Assembly (NCBI RefSeq): GCF_001758465.1
Contig: NZ_MJIC01000014.1
Span: forward strand, 403,986 to 467,985
Reading direction: 5' to 3'
DNA from: Marisediminitalea lipolytica
GTDB taxonomy: Bacteria > Pseudomonadota > Gammaproteobacteria > Enterobacterales > Alteromonadaceae
DNA length: 64,000 bases
Part shown: positions 8,018 to 16,813 of the stretch, in pieces
Layout: each line of letters starts with the position of its first letter
How positions within the stretch are numbered: the first letter of the stretch is position 1
The notes under the pieces: generated by a model
What the model was told of the DNA's origin: nothing
Seen by the model: only the letters and a program-made list of their open reading frames with translations
Databases searched by the model: none
Position numbers and translations under genes: made by a program

Positions 8018-8602
8018 TCAGGAAATGCGGATTATCTGTGTGGGCGTCACAATTAAGTCCAGCGGGATATCCCAGGCTTCAACCGGTAACTGCTCAACCT
8101 GCTGGCAATCATGCGCCACGCCTACCAGTACAGGGCGTTTGGCTAAGTGATGAACATTAGCCAGCGTGCGGTCATAAAAGCCACCGCCCATGCCCAGGCG
8201 ATTCCCCGCGGCGTCAAAACCTACCAGCGGCATCAGCAGTAAGTCATGCTGAGAGAGCAGGCGAATAGCGGTGCTGTCGGGGGCTGGCTCACTGATGCCA
8301 AAGCGGTTAAAGGTCATGTGAGTGTGCCCGGTATAATGCTGAAACAGCAGGTGTTTACCGGTAAACGGGTGTAATACCGGTAAGGTTACCGAGCCGCGTT
8401 GCTGACAAGCGGTAATAGTAGGCGCTAAATCAATTTCGCCGTCGTTGGCCAGATAGGTTGCCACGCAAAAGTCCTGCGCAGGCAGGATGGCTTGAATTTG
8501 CTGGCTCACGAGGGCAGCAGCCTGTTGCTGCTGGGCAGCGCTTAACGCATTGCGCTTAGCACGCAACGATTTACGTAATTCCCGGCGATCAAGGTTAGTC
8601 AC
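8018..8602 (-). CDS. fau: 5-formyltetrahydrofolate cyclo-ligase
   Basis: A 194-residue enzyme that converts 5-formyl-THF to 5,10-methenyl-THF with ATP. The start is a GTG at 8602. The N-terminal basic helix (RRELRKSLRAKRNALS) and the C-terminal MPLVGFDAAGNRLGMGGGFYDR motif are diagnostic for the family. In enterobacteria it is co-transcribed behind 6S RNA; here two sugar-metabolism genes separate it from 6S RNA. The enzyme fits the folate one-carbon theme of gcvTHP elsewhere in the window. Confidence 0.94.
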   Translation of the reverse strand: MTNLDRRELRKSLRAKRNALSAAQQQQAAALVSQQIQAILPAQDFCVATYLANDGEIDLAPTITACQQRGSVTLPVLHPFTGKHLLFQHYTGHTHMTFNRFGISEPAPDSTAIRLLSQHDLLLMPLVGFDAAGNRLGMGGGFYDRTLANVHHLAKRPVLVGVAHDCQQVEQLPVEAWDIPLDLIVTPTQIIRIS

Positions 8603-8671
8603 TGTATACTACTCTTTAGCAGGCTGTGCAGCCCTGATTAATCTCAGGGCTGGCTATCTTTGTCAGCGCAA

Positions 8672-9616
8672 TTAGCGCGCGTAGGTGTCAATAAAGAGCT
8701 GGAACAGTTCTTCGTGTTTAACACCGGTTGCGGCCTGGACAAACTGAGCTTCGGTCCATAACGGGCTGGCGGTTGTGCCTACCGGCGCTACTACGGTTTG
8801 ACCACGGTTGAGTTCGTCGGTGGAAATACGGATATTGCCACGGGTAAACTCAAACAGCTCAGGCTTAACCAAATGTGCAATTGGGAACGCATCGTGGAAG
8901 AAGCACACTTTCTCGTCGCGGTTCTGCGAGTAAAAATCAATGTAGAACTGTGCTGCTTTTTGCATAAAGCCACCCATTACCGGGTTTTTCTCGGCCAGAA
9001 TATCCACAAAAGCCGGATCGGTAGGGGCAAACAGGGTAACGTCCAGGCCAAACATTTTTACTTCCCAGTCGGCTGAGAACACAATGTCTGCGGCGTAGGC
9101 GTCGTTCCAGATATTGGCTTCGGCTACCGGGGTTACATTGCCCGGTACAAACGCTGCGCCACCCATAATGCTGATACCTTTTACCAGCTTAGGCAGCTCA
9201 GGCTCCAAACGTAGCGCCAGGGCGATATTGCCCAGTGGACCAATGGCCACCAGGGTGATTTCTCCCGGATACTTGCGGGCCATTTCCACGATAAATTCGG
9301 CTGAACTGCGGGGATCAACTTCGCGGGTGGATGGCGGATAATCAATGTTGCCAAAGCCGTCATCGCCATGCACAAAGTGCGCGTATTCTGACTCCGGGCC
9401 AACCCAGGGTAATGCTACGCCTTTGGTTACCGGAACGTCCTGACGACCAGCGATGTCACACAGGGTAAGGGCATTACGGGCTGACATGCTTACTGGTATG
9501 TTACCGTAAACCGTGGTAAGTCCCAGCACTTCAATTTCTGGCGATTGAAAAGCGAAGAAGATTGCCATTGCATCGTCGATGCCCGGATCTGTATCGATAA
9601 TTATTTTATGCGTCAT
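8672..9616 (-). CDS. Nucleoside hydrolase (inosine-uridine preferring family)
   Basis: A 314-residue member of the IunH/Rih family that hydrolyses ribonucleosides to base and ribose. The Ca2+-binding DTDPGIDDA motif is at residues 8-16, VTLVAIGPLGNIALAL around 121-135, and the second metal and ribose ligands lie in NIWNDAYAADIV and FPIAHL. No signal peptide. Ribokinase is encoded 31 bp upstream on the same strand, so the pair can turn nucleosides into ribose 5-phosphate. Base specificity cannot be read from the sequence. Confidence 0.93.
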   Translation of the reverse strand: MTHKIIIDTDPGIDDAMAIFFAFQSPEIEVLGLTTVYGNIPVSMSARNALTLCDIAGRQDVPVTKGVALPWVGPESEYAHFVHGDDGFGNIDYPPSTREVDPRSSAEFIVEMARKYPGEITLVAIGPLGNIALALRLEPELPKLVKGISIMGGAAFVPGNVTPVAEANIWNDAYAADIVFSADWEVKMFGLDVTLFAPTDPAFVDILAEKNPVMGGFMQKAAQFYIDFYSQNRDEKVCFFHDAFPIAHLVKPELFEFTRGNIRISTDELNRGQTVVAPVGTTASPLWTEAQFVQAATGVKHEELFQLFIDTYAR

Positions 9617-9647
9617 AGTAAACTCGTTAATTCTGTCTGTAGGTAAC

Positions 9648-10544
9648 TTAGCCAGTATGCTTGGCTAAAAAGCGATCCACTTCTTTTGCTTCTGGGATCG
9701 ACTGTGCTGCACCTGCGCGGGTAACAGCTATTGCCGAAGCAGCACAGGCGCGTTTTAAGGCCTGACGGGCATCAGCATGCTGACTGTAAGCGGCAAGGAA
9801 AAAGCCAATAAAGGTATCGCCGGCTGCGGTGGTATCAACGGCATCAACAATAAAGGCATCCACCTGAATGGTTTGCTGATCTTTAAGCATGATGACACCG
9901 GCTTTGCCCAGCGTAATAATGACTTCGGCATGGGCCCACTGCGTTTTGAAATGGCTGATGATGGCATCCAATACCTGCTCGCCGGAAAGTTCTGCCGCTT
10001 CTACTTCGTTTACAATCAGCAGGTCGATGCACTCATGGGGAAGCGATTTTACCGACTCGCTCATAGGCGCCGGGTTAAAAGCCACTTTTATGTGTTTTTC
10101 TTTCGCTTGCTGCAAGATTTCAGTTAAACCACTGGTTTCGTTTTGGGTGAGTACCCAATCCGCCGGGCGGGTTTTGTCCAGTGCATGCAGGATGTCTTTA
10201 TTACCAATTTCCTGGTTTGCACCACCAAACAGCACAATGGCGTTTTCGCCGGATGGGGTAACCTGAATAATGGCGTGACCGGAAGGGGTATCTACACATT
10301 GTAAAAACTGGCAATCAATGCCGTGCTTAATAAGCGTTTGTTTAAAAGCGCTGTCTGCCTGATTGATTTTGCCGACGTGTCTGACTTCTGCGCCTGCGGC
10401 TGCCAGAGCGATAGACTGGTTAGCGCCTTTACCACCTAAGAGCTGCTTATAATCTGTCGAGGCGATGGTTTCGCCTGGCTTGACGAAGTGATCAACCTGA
10501 TAAACGTGATCAATATTGACCGAGCCAAAATTTATTATTGCCAT
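9648..10544 (-). CDS. rbsK: Ribokinase
   Basis: A 298-residue PfkB-family kinase phosphorylating ribose at O5. N-terminal GSVNIDHVY, substrate-binding LGGKGANQSIALAAAG (about 36-51) and the C-terminal anion-hole and catalytic motif DTTAAGDTFIGFF (about 241-253) with the catalytic Asp. No rbs transporter is adjacent; the nucleoside hydrolase directly downstream is the apparent ribose source. It is the first gene after 6S RNA on this strand, only about 20 bases from the predicted 3' end of that RNA, so read-through from the 6S promoter is possible. Confidence 0.93.
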   Translation of the reverse strand: MAIINFGSVNIDHVYQVDHFVKPGETIASTDYKQLLGGKGANQSIALAAAGAEVRHVGKINQADSAFKQTLIKHGIDCQFLQCVDTPSGHAIIQVTPSGENAIVLFGGANQEIGNKDILHALDKTRPADWVLTQNETSGLTEILQQAKEKHIKVAFNPAPMSESVKSLPHECIDLLIVNEVEAAELSGEQVLDAIISHFKTQWAHAEVIITLGKAGVIMLKDQQTIQVDAFIVDAVDTTAAGDTFIGFFLAAYSQHADARQALKRACAASAIAVTRAGAAQSIPEAKEVDRFLAKHTG

Positions 10545-10562
10545 TAATTAATCCGTCGTAAA

Positions 10563-10748
10563 TGGCGTCTCCCAAAGTGCCGCTGTCTATTGTTCGCCCT
10601 AGAACCGAAAAGTTCAGGGCGGAAGCATCATCATCACCGTAGGCTTCTCGGTACGAGCCGAGCCTGCACAATAGCAACGAATCAACTTCCTTTTTAAATA
10701 GCATCGGCCAGGGACATGAATAGACTGGCAAACACCCCAGGAGACATT
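10563..10748 (-). ncRNA. ssrS: 6S RNA
   Basis: About 186 nt that mimic an open promoter and sequester sigma-70 RNA polymerase. On the minus strand the ends pair (GTCTCC...GGAGAC), the 5' arm holds GCCAGTC...GTCCCTGGCCGATG, and the apical part has the conserved GCTCGG...CCGAGAAGCCT segment. The position between ygfB (divergent) and the fau side of the locus matches the conserved gammaproteobacterial location. Ends are estimated from the closing stem. No zapA gene is found between it and ygfB. Confidence 0.88.
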
Positions 10749-11004
10749 GTTGTTAGCGAATACAAAGGTACTAAGTGTACGCCCTCTGCGCCGCTATGCA
10801 AGTGTGTGGTAAGCAACCTGCGAATTGGGATCATAGTAGAAACTATCGTGAACTACCAGCAGCGAGAAGACATATGATATTCAAATGATTACTTTGTATC
10901 CATTTGGCTGATTATTTATGCGGGATGGCCTGGCAGAGGCAGGGAATTTTGGATTTAAACCAGTGCATTTGGTAGCATTGGGCAAATTATTTACGGAACA
11001 CCTT

Positions 11005-11565
11005 ATGAGCACTGAGTTTGATACGTTAACCCAATGCCTGACCGATAACGATATGGTTGTGGATGGCGCGGAAATCCATGGCATGATGTGTGGCATGTTA
11101 TGCGGCGGTATGTCTCTGAGTGAACAGCAATGGCTGGTTGTGCTGCAAGACACCATGAACCAGGGCCAACCCCTGGCTAAAACGGTTTCTGAGCAACTGC
11201 AAAACCTGTTTAACGAGACCTGTCAGCAGCTGGTTGATGGTCAGTTTGCACTGCGTTTGATGTTGCCGGATGACACCCAGCCAATTAATGATCGCGGCCT
11301 GGCCCTGATCAACTGGGTGCAGGGATTTATGGCGGGCTTTGGACTTTATCAGCAAAAGCTGAGTAACTGCTCTGAAGACGTTCGCGAGGCATTAGAGGAT
11401 TTTTCGGACATCGCCCGTATGGAAGAACCCATGAACGATGACGAAGAATCCGAACAAGCATTGCATGAGGTGGTGGAATACGTACGTATTTCTGCGCTGT
11501 TATGTTTTAACGAGCTGGGTCAGTCGTTGCTTGAAGATCAGCAAGACTCGCCCTCAGTGCATTAA
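11005..11565 (+). CDS. ygfB: YgfB/YecA family protein (UPF0149)
   Basis: A 186-residue acidic protein of the UPF0149 family: GAEIHGMMCGMLCGG near residues 17-31, NWVQGFMAGFGL mid-protein and EVVEYVRISALLCFNE near the C-terminus. The ATG at 11005 is preferred to an upstream in-frame ATG at 10918, because it follows GGAACACCTT and gives the usual family length. Function is not well defined; YgfB-type proteins have been tied to regulation in Pseudomonas. Its stop overlaps the pepP start by one base, so translation is probably coupled. Confidence 0.92.
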   Translation: MSTEFDTLTQCLTDNDMVVDGAEIHGMMCGMLCGGMSLSEQQWLVVLQDTMNQGQPLAKTVSEQLQNLFNETCQQLVDGQFALRLMLPDDTQPINDRGLALINWVQGFMAGFGLYQQKLSNCSEDVREALEDFSDIARMEEPMNDDEESEQALHEVVEYVRISALLCFNELGQSLLEDQQDSPSVH

Positions 11566-12884
11566 TGATTACCGCTAAGCAGTATCGCCAGCGCCAAACC
11601 CGGCTGCTTCAGCAGTTACCGGCTAACAGTGTGCTGGTGGTGCCCTCTGCCAGACTGGTTACCCGTAGCCGGGATACTGAATACGTTTTTCGTCAGCACA
11701 GTGACTTTTGGTACCTGACCGGGTTTAACGAACCGGATGCCTGGTTGCTGCTATCCAATCATGAGCGCTACGCCGGTGATTACCGCGCCATGCTGTGCCA
11801 GCCTAAAGATCCCAATATGGAAATCTGGCTGGGCAAACGCCTGGGGCCGGAGCAGGCGGTGGCAACCTTTAAGCTTGATGAAGCTTATCCTATCGACGAT
11901 TTAGCCGGGGTGTTAACCGAGTGGCTGGAAGGTCACGAACAGTTGTTTTTTGCCCAGGGTGAGTTTGACCATGCAGACGAAGCGGTTTTTGCCGCGCTGG
12001 CAACACTGCGCAATACGCCCAAACAAAATCGAGCACCGGCCAGCGTGGTGGACTACCGTCCGTTAGTACATGAAATGCGATTGATAAAATCCCGCGACGA
12101 AATCGCTGTAATGCAACAAGCGGCGGATATCTCTGCCCGCGCTCATTGCCGGGCCATGGGGTTTGTTAAACCCGGTGCTTACGAGTATCAGCTGGAAGCC
12201 GAGCTACACCACGAATTTGCCATGGGCGGCGCGCGTCAACCCGCTTACGGCACCATTGTAGGTAGCGGTGCCAATGCCTGTATTCTGCATTACACCGAAA
12301 ACAACGCGCAAATAGCAGACGGTTCGTTGATCCTGATCGATGCCGGGGCCGAATTACAGGGGTATGCTGCCGATATTACCCGTACGTTTCCGGCCAATGG
12401 CAAATTCAGCCAGCCTCAGGCACAGCTGTATCAACTGGTGCTGGATGCGCAGGAAGCGGCGTTGGCTGAGTTTAAGGCGGGAGTGACCCTGCCGGCGGTA
12501 ACTCAGGTAGTTATCCGCGTGCTGACCAGCGGACTCTGCCGGTTGGGGCTACTCAGCGAATCGGTTGAGGATGCGCTGGAAAATAAAAGCTGGCAACGCT
12601 TTTTTATGCATGGTCTGGGGCATTACCTGGGGCTGGATGTGCATGATGTGGGGGATTACCTGAAAGAAGGGCAACCCCGACCGCTGGTAGCCGGTATGGT
12701 AATCACGGTTGAACCGGGTCTGTACATTCCGGTTGAGGACGATATTCCCGTTGAGTACCGGGGCATTGGGATCCGCATCGAAGATAATATCGTAATTACT
12801 CACGATGGCTATGACATGCTTACCGGTGGGGTACCCAAAACCATCGCCGCCATCGAAGCCCTGATGGCAAAGAACCCAGGCTGA
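11565..12884 (+). CDS. pepP: Xaa-Pro aminopeptidase
   Basis: A 439-residue cytosolic M24B metallopeptidase removing N-terminal residues that precede proline. An N-terminal aminopeptidase-P domain (about 1-135: DTEYVFRQHSDFWYLTGFNEP) is followed by the pita-bread domain with dinuclear metal ligands in LILIDAGAELQGYAADITRTF (both Asp), MHGLGHYLGLDVHD (His), TVEPGLYIP (Glu) and GIGIRIEDNIVI (Glu). It starts within the stop codon of ygfB and is followed after 24 bp by ubiH, the conserved ygfB-pepP-ubiH-ubiI order. Confidence 0.96.
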   Translation: MITAKQYRQRQTRLLQQLPANSVLVVPSARLVTRSRDTEYVFRQHSDFWYLTGFNEPDAWLLLSNHERYAGDYRAMLCQPKDPNMEIWLGKRLGPEQAVATFKLDEAYPIDDLAGVLTEWLEGHEQLFFAQGEFDHADEAVFAALATLRNTPKQNRAPASVVDYRPLVHEMRLIKSRDEIAVMQQAADISARAHCRAMGFVKPGAYEYQLEAELHHEFAMGGARQPAYGTIVGSGANACILHYTENNAQIADGSLILIDAGAELQGYAADITRTFPANGKFSQPQAQLYQLVLDAQEAALAEFKAGVTLPAVTQVVIRVLTSGLCRLGLLSESVEDALENKSWQRFFMHGLGHYLGLDVHDVGDYLKEGQPRPLVAGMVITVEPGLYIPVEDDIPVEYRGIGIRIEDNIVITHDGYDMLTGGVPKTIAAIEALMAKNPG

Positions 12885-12908
12885 CAGATAAAGGAACATT
12901 ATAAGGCA

Positions 12909-14102
12909 GTGGCGAACAGTAAAGACGCAGATATTGTGATCGTAGGCGGCGGCGCCGTTGGCTCCACGCTGGCCCGTTTTCTGGTTAAGCAGGGGCAGCA
13001 TAGCGTTACGCTTATCGACGCTAATCGGTTTAGCAAGGATCCCGCCAGCCACCCAGGCTTTGATGCCCGGGTGATCGCGTTGGCCAAGCGTTCCGAACAG
13101 GCGCTGTCTGGCCTTGGCATCGATCTTAAAAAAGCTTATGCCACGCCGATCCAGCATATTTTAGTCTCGGATCAGGGATTTGTTGGCCAAACCCGGCTGC
13201 ACGCCGCAGACTACGGACTGGATAGTTTTGGTCAGGTGGTTGGTATCAACGCCCTTGGTCAACAGTTGTTCCCGGCGGATTGCGCCGGATTAGACGTGCT
13301 TGAGGGAGTAACCGTAAAGGCAGTCGCGCAGCACGTTAACAGCATAAGTTTAACCCTGGACAACGACCAAACTCTGAGCGCACGGTTATTAGTAATAGCC
13401 GATGGCGGACGTTCTGGTTTAGCTGAAATGCTTAACTTTGAACGCAGCAGCGACGATTACGGTCAGTCGGCGTTAATTGCCAATGTGGCACTCAGCGAGG
13501 CGCATAATGGCTGGGCTCACGAACGTTTTACTGCCAATGGCCCGCTGGCCTTGTTGCCCTTTGCCGACGGCGAGTTTACTGAATATGCTAACTGTTACTC
13601 GCTGGTGTGGACGCTCAGCCATGAGGAAGCCAGGGCGGCGCTTGAATGGTCTGACAGCGAGTTTATTACCCGTTTACAGGCAGAGACAGGTTATCGCCAC
13701 GGCGTGATTAACACCGTTGGCAAGCGCTACACTTATCCGTTGGTGCTGAATCAGATTAACGCTTTTACCCAGCACCGGGCCGTGGTGGTAGGTAACGCCG
13801 CGCAGTCCCTTCATCCCATTGCCGGGCAGGGGTTTAACCTGGGTCTCAGAGATGTTCTGGATTTGGCTGAAACACTTGCCGATGCGGCCGACCCCGGTAG
13901 CTTTGGCGTGCTTAATGAATATCGCCTGAAGCGTGAGCAGGATAAATCTATTACCATCGGTCTTACCGACGGGTTAGTCCGATTGTTTTCCAACCGTTTG
14001 CCGCCGTTGGTTGCAGGCCGTAACGCCGGATTGCTGGCCATGGAGTTTTGTGCGGGATTATCGCGCCGGTTTGTGCGCCAAACCATGGGGTTTGCCGAAT
14101 GA
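12909..14102 (+). CDS. ubiH: 2-octaprenyl-6-methoxyphenol hydroxylase (UbiH)
   Basis: A 397-residue FAD monooxygenase of ubiquinone biosynthesis (ring hydroxylation). The start is a GTG at 12909 preceded by AAGGAACATTATAAGGCA. Motifs: the dinucleotide-binding GGGAVGSTLARFL near residues 13-25, DGGRSGLAEML in place of the usual DGxxS segment, and the second FAD motif VVGNAAQSLHPIAGQGFNLGL. It carries Asn-Ala-Ala where most relatives have GDAAH; the same is seen in other UbiH proteins. It is followed by its paralogue ubiI after 36 bp. Confidence 0.93.
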   Translation: MANSKDADIVIVGGGAVGSTLARFLVKQGQHSVTLIDANRFSKDPASHPGFDARVIALAKRSEQALSGLGIDLKKAYATPIQHILVSDQGFVGQTRLHAADYGLDSFGQVVGINALGQQLFPADCAGLDVLEGVTVKAVAQHVNSISLTLDNDQTLSARLLVIADGGRSGLAEMLNFERSSDDYGQSALIANVALSEAHNGWAHERFTANGPLALLPFADGEFTEYANCYSLVWTLSHEEARAALEWSDSEFITRLQAETGYRHGVINTVGKRYTYPLVLNQINAFTQHRAVVVGNAAQSLHPIAGQGFNLGLRDVLDLAETLADAADPGSFGVLNEYRLKREQDKSITIGLTDGLVRLFSNRLPPLVAGRNAGLLAMEFCAGLSRRFVRQTMGFAE

Positions 14103-14138
14103 AGCTACATCTCCCGTTATTTACACAGGACACGAAAT

Positions 14139-15314
14139 ATGTATCAGGCTGATATTGCTATTGTTGGGGCTGGCATGGTGGGACTGGCGCTGGCCCGTGC
14201 CTTAAAAGAGGTACAACTGTCGGTGGTACTGATAGATACCACGCCTATTACCAAGCCGCTGTCCGAGCAGCCTGAACTGCGTGTTTCGGCCATTAATGCT
14301 GCCAACAAACAGAAACTGGAATCATTAGGCGTCTGGCAACATTTGGCTCAGGAGCGCCTGAGCGCTTATACCCAAATGCAGGTGTGGGATCAGGATAGTT
14401 TTGGCCGTATTCAGTTTACCTGTGAAGAAATGGGTACCACTGAGCTGGGCCATATTGTTGAAAACCAGTCGCTGGTAAATGCACTGCACAGCCAGGTCAG
14501 TGAGCAGCAAAATGTTCAGCTGTTGCCTGCAACCCGCATCACTAAAGTACTCGCCGGTCAGTCCGAAAGCATGTTAATGCTGGATAACGACGAAGTGGTT
14601 TCCTGCCGCTTACTGGTAGGGGCCGATGGCGCTAATTCGGCGATTCGTCAATACGCCAATTTCCCGCTGACCTTTAAAGATTACGGGCATACCGCTATTG
14701 TCGCGACCATTAAAACCAGTAAGCCCCACGGCAAAGTGGCTCGTCAGGTGTTTACCCCCGAGGGCCCGCTGGCACTGCTACCATTAAGTGATGCTAACCT
14801 GTGTTCCATCGTGTGGTCGCAAAATAGTCAGCATGCCGATGCATTACTGAGCTTGTCTAATAGTGATTTCGCCAAAGCCTTACAGGTGGCTATAGAAGGC
14901 GACGTGGGCGAAATATCGGTTGAAAGTGCACGTATGCATTTTCCGCTAACAATGCGCTACGCCAGACAATGGCTGAGTGACGGACTGGTAATAATTGGTG
15001 ATGCTGCGCATACAATTCACCCGCTGGCTGGCCAGGGCGCTAACCTGGGATTACAGGACGCCTTTGCGCTGGCCGAAAGTCTGCAAACGCTGGCAGCAGA
15101 GCACGCGGCGTTTTATCAGGCTCGTCAGCTTCGCGCCTTTGAGCGAGCCCGTAAAAGTGAGGCAGTAAAAATGATTGCTGCTATGGAAAGTTTTAAACAG
15201 CTCTTCGGCGGTAGTCATCCGCTGAAAAAGTTAATTCGGGGTGTAGGTATGTGCACTGCCGATGCAATCCCTGCTATTAAACAACGCTTTATCACCCAGG
15301 CCATGGGTTGGTAA
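14139..15314 (+). CDS. ubiI: 2-octaprenylphenol hydroxylase (UbiI/VisC type)
   Basis: A 391-residue FAD monooxygenase paralogous to UbiH. GAGMVGLALARALKE near residues 10-24 binds the FAD ADP moiety, LVGADGANSAIR around 160-171 is the conserved DG motif, and IIGDAAHTIHPLAGQGANLGLQDAF is the second FAD motif. Distinguishing UbiI from UbiF by eye is uncertain, but the position directly behind ubiH is that of ubiI (visC). It ends the operon; a 9-bp stem hairpin follows at 15346-15370. Confidence 0.9.
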   Translation: MYQADIAIVGAGMVGLALARALKEVQLSVVLIDTTPITKPLSEQPELRVSAINAANKQKLESLGVWQHLAQERLSAYTQMQVWDQDSFGRIQFTCEEMGTTELGHIVENQSLVNALHSQVSEQQNVQLLPATRITKVLAGQSESMLMLDNDEVVSCRLLVGADGANSAIRQYANFPLTFKDYGHTAIVATIKTSKPHGKVARQVFTPEGPLALLPLSDANLCSIVWSQNSQHADALLSLSNSDFAKALQVAIEGDVGEISVESARMHFPLTMRYARQWLSDGLVIIGDAAHTIHPLAGQGANLGLQDAFALAESLQTLAAEHAAFYQARQLRAFERARKSEAVKMIAAMESFKQLFGGSHPLKKLIRGVGMCTADAIPAIKQRFITQAMGW

Positions 15315-15345
15315 TTCTGCCGCTTTAGCCTTACCGTTTAGCTGT

Positions 15346-15370
15346 CTGGCACGATACCGTGTCGTGCCAG
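15346..15370 (+). terminator. Hairpin after ubiI
   Basis: CTGGCACGA-TACCGTG-TCGTGCCAG is a 9-bp perfect stem, 32 bases after the ubiI stop. No T-run follows, so it may be a Rho-assisted terminator or an mRNA-stabilising hairpin. Confidence 0.5.
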
Positions 15371-15438
15371 CATTGCAACGCCGCAATTCCCCGCTTACAG
15401 TAACCCATTGAATTTGAGTTATCAGGAGCATGCAGGTT

Positions 15439-16812
15439 ATGCGAGTCTTGAGCGGTATTATTTTGTTGTGTGGCTTGATGGGCATGAGCGTACAGGCAAA
15501 TCCCAGCAGTCAACTGCTTTCCTTAAAACAACGAGCGGTGTTGCAGGACAGTCTGCTGGAAAAGCGCATCTCGCAGCTGCTACCAGGATTAATGACCGCA
15601 TCGGGCATTGATATGTGGCTGATGATCAGTCGTGAATATAATGAAGATCCGGTGCTAAAAACCTTTTTACCGGCCGACTGGTTACAAACGGCCAGACGCA
15701 CGACTATGCTGGTGATAGTAAAAGATCACAACGGTAAAGTGCACACGCTGGCCGTGGCACCCTATAAGGTGGGTAATTTGTTTGAGCGGGCCTGGGACAA
15801 ACAGCAACAGCCTGACCAGTGGCAGGCACTCAACGCTATCATCGAGACTTATCAACCAGCTACCATTGGGGTTAACCAATCTTCTGTCTGGGCCCACGCC
15901 GACGGGTTAACCGTTACCGACAATGAAAATCTTATGCAGGCGTTGCCGCCAAAATACCGGTCGCGGGTGGTATCAGCAGAACCACTGGCGGTGGCTTGGC
16001 TGGAAACCCGGATCCCGGAAGAAATCACTGAGTATCAGAAAATGGTGGCGGTGGCGCACCAGATCATTGCTGAAGGCTTCTCAGCACAAACCATTACACC
16101 CGGCGTCACTACAACCGAAGATCTGGTGTGGTGGTTTCGCGAGCGGGTCGCAGAATTAAAACTGGATACCTGGTTTCATCCGTCGGTGTCTGTGCAGCGC
16201 AGCGATAATTTGCCACTTGATCATGAAACCACCTTTGACGAGGATAAGGCAACGGTAATTTTGCCGGGGGATTTATTGCACGTTGATTTTGGCATTACCT
16301 ATCTTGGCTTAAACACGGATACGCAGCAGCACGCATATATTTTAAAACCCGGCGAAACGAAAGCACCTGACTATTTGCAGCTGGCGCTGGCAAAGGCAAA
16401 CCAGCTGCAGGATATTTTTACCGGTGAATTTGCTGTAGGGCGAACGGGGAATGAGGTACTGGCGGCCAGTTTACAAAAAGCCCGGGACGCCGGATTAAAA
16501 CCCACTATCTATACCCATCCACTGGGGTTTCATGGTCACGCCGCAGGTACCACGCTGGGAATGTGGGATCAGCAAAATGGTGTAACGGGCGACGGCGATT
16601 ATCCGTTGCATAAAAATACGCTTTACAGTATCGAGCTTAACAATGCAGTGATGCTGGATAGCTGGGGCAAAGAAATTCGGGTAATGCTGGAAGAAGACGC
16701 CTATTTTGATGGTGAAAAAGTGGCTTACCTGAATGGCCGGCAGACCCGGCTAATCGAGATTGATGCCAGCACCAGCGCAGTTTCCCGTTCATCTGACAGT
16801 GAAGAAAAATAA
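15439..16812 (+). CDS. Exported M24 family metallopeptidase (Xaa-Pro peptidase-like)
   Basis: About 457 residues with a signal peptide (MRVLSGIILLCGLMGMSVQA). The ATG at 15439 lies 10 bases after AGGAG; an earlier in-frame ATG at 15430 is too close to it. The C-terminal half is an M24 pita-bread fold: HVDFGITYLGLNTD (both Asp ligands), HPLGFHGHAAG (His), SIELNNAV and EIRVMLEED (Glu ligands). Probably periplasmic cleavage of Xaa-Pro peptides. It is followed one base later by a second M24 gene, suggesting a co-expressed pair. Confidence 0.87.
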   Translation: MRVLSGIILLCGLMGMSVQANPSSQLLSLKQRAVLQDSLLEKRISQLLPGLMTASGIDMWLMISREYNEDPVLKTFLPADWLQTARRTTMLVIVKDHNGKVHTLAVAPYKVGNLFERAWDKQQQPDQWQALNAIIETYQPATIGVNQSSVWAHADGLTVTDNENLMQALPPKYRSRVVSAEPLAVAWLETRIPEEITEYQKMVAVAHQIIAEGFSAQTITPGVTTTEDLVWWFRERVAELKLDTWFHPSVSVQRSDNLPLDHETTFDEDKATVILPGDLLHVDFGITYLGLNTDTQQHAYILKPGETKAPDYLQLALAKANQLQDIFTGEFAVGRTGNEVLAASLQKARDAGLKPTIYTHPLGFHGHAAGTTLGMWDQQNGVTGDGDYPLHKNTLYSIELNNAVMLDSWGKEIRVMLEEDAYFDGEKVAYLNGRQTRLIEIDASTSAVSRSSDSEEK

Positions 16813-16813
16813 T

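Noticed and set aside
10749..11004. zapA gene between 6S RNA and ygfB
   Set aside because: Searched because zapA is normally here, but the gap is 256 bp and no frame of about 100 codons is present on the minus strand.
12549..13157. 202-residue minus-strand frame
   Set aside because: Antisense to pepP and ubiH, both of which have intact family motifs; composition is that of a shadow frame.
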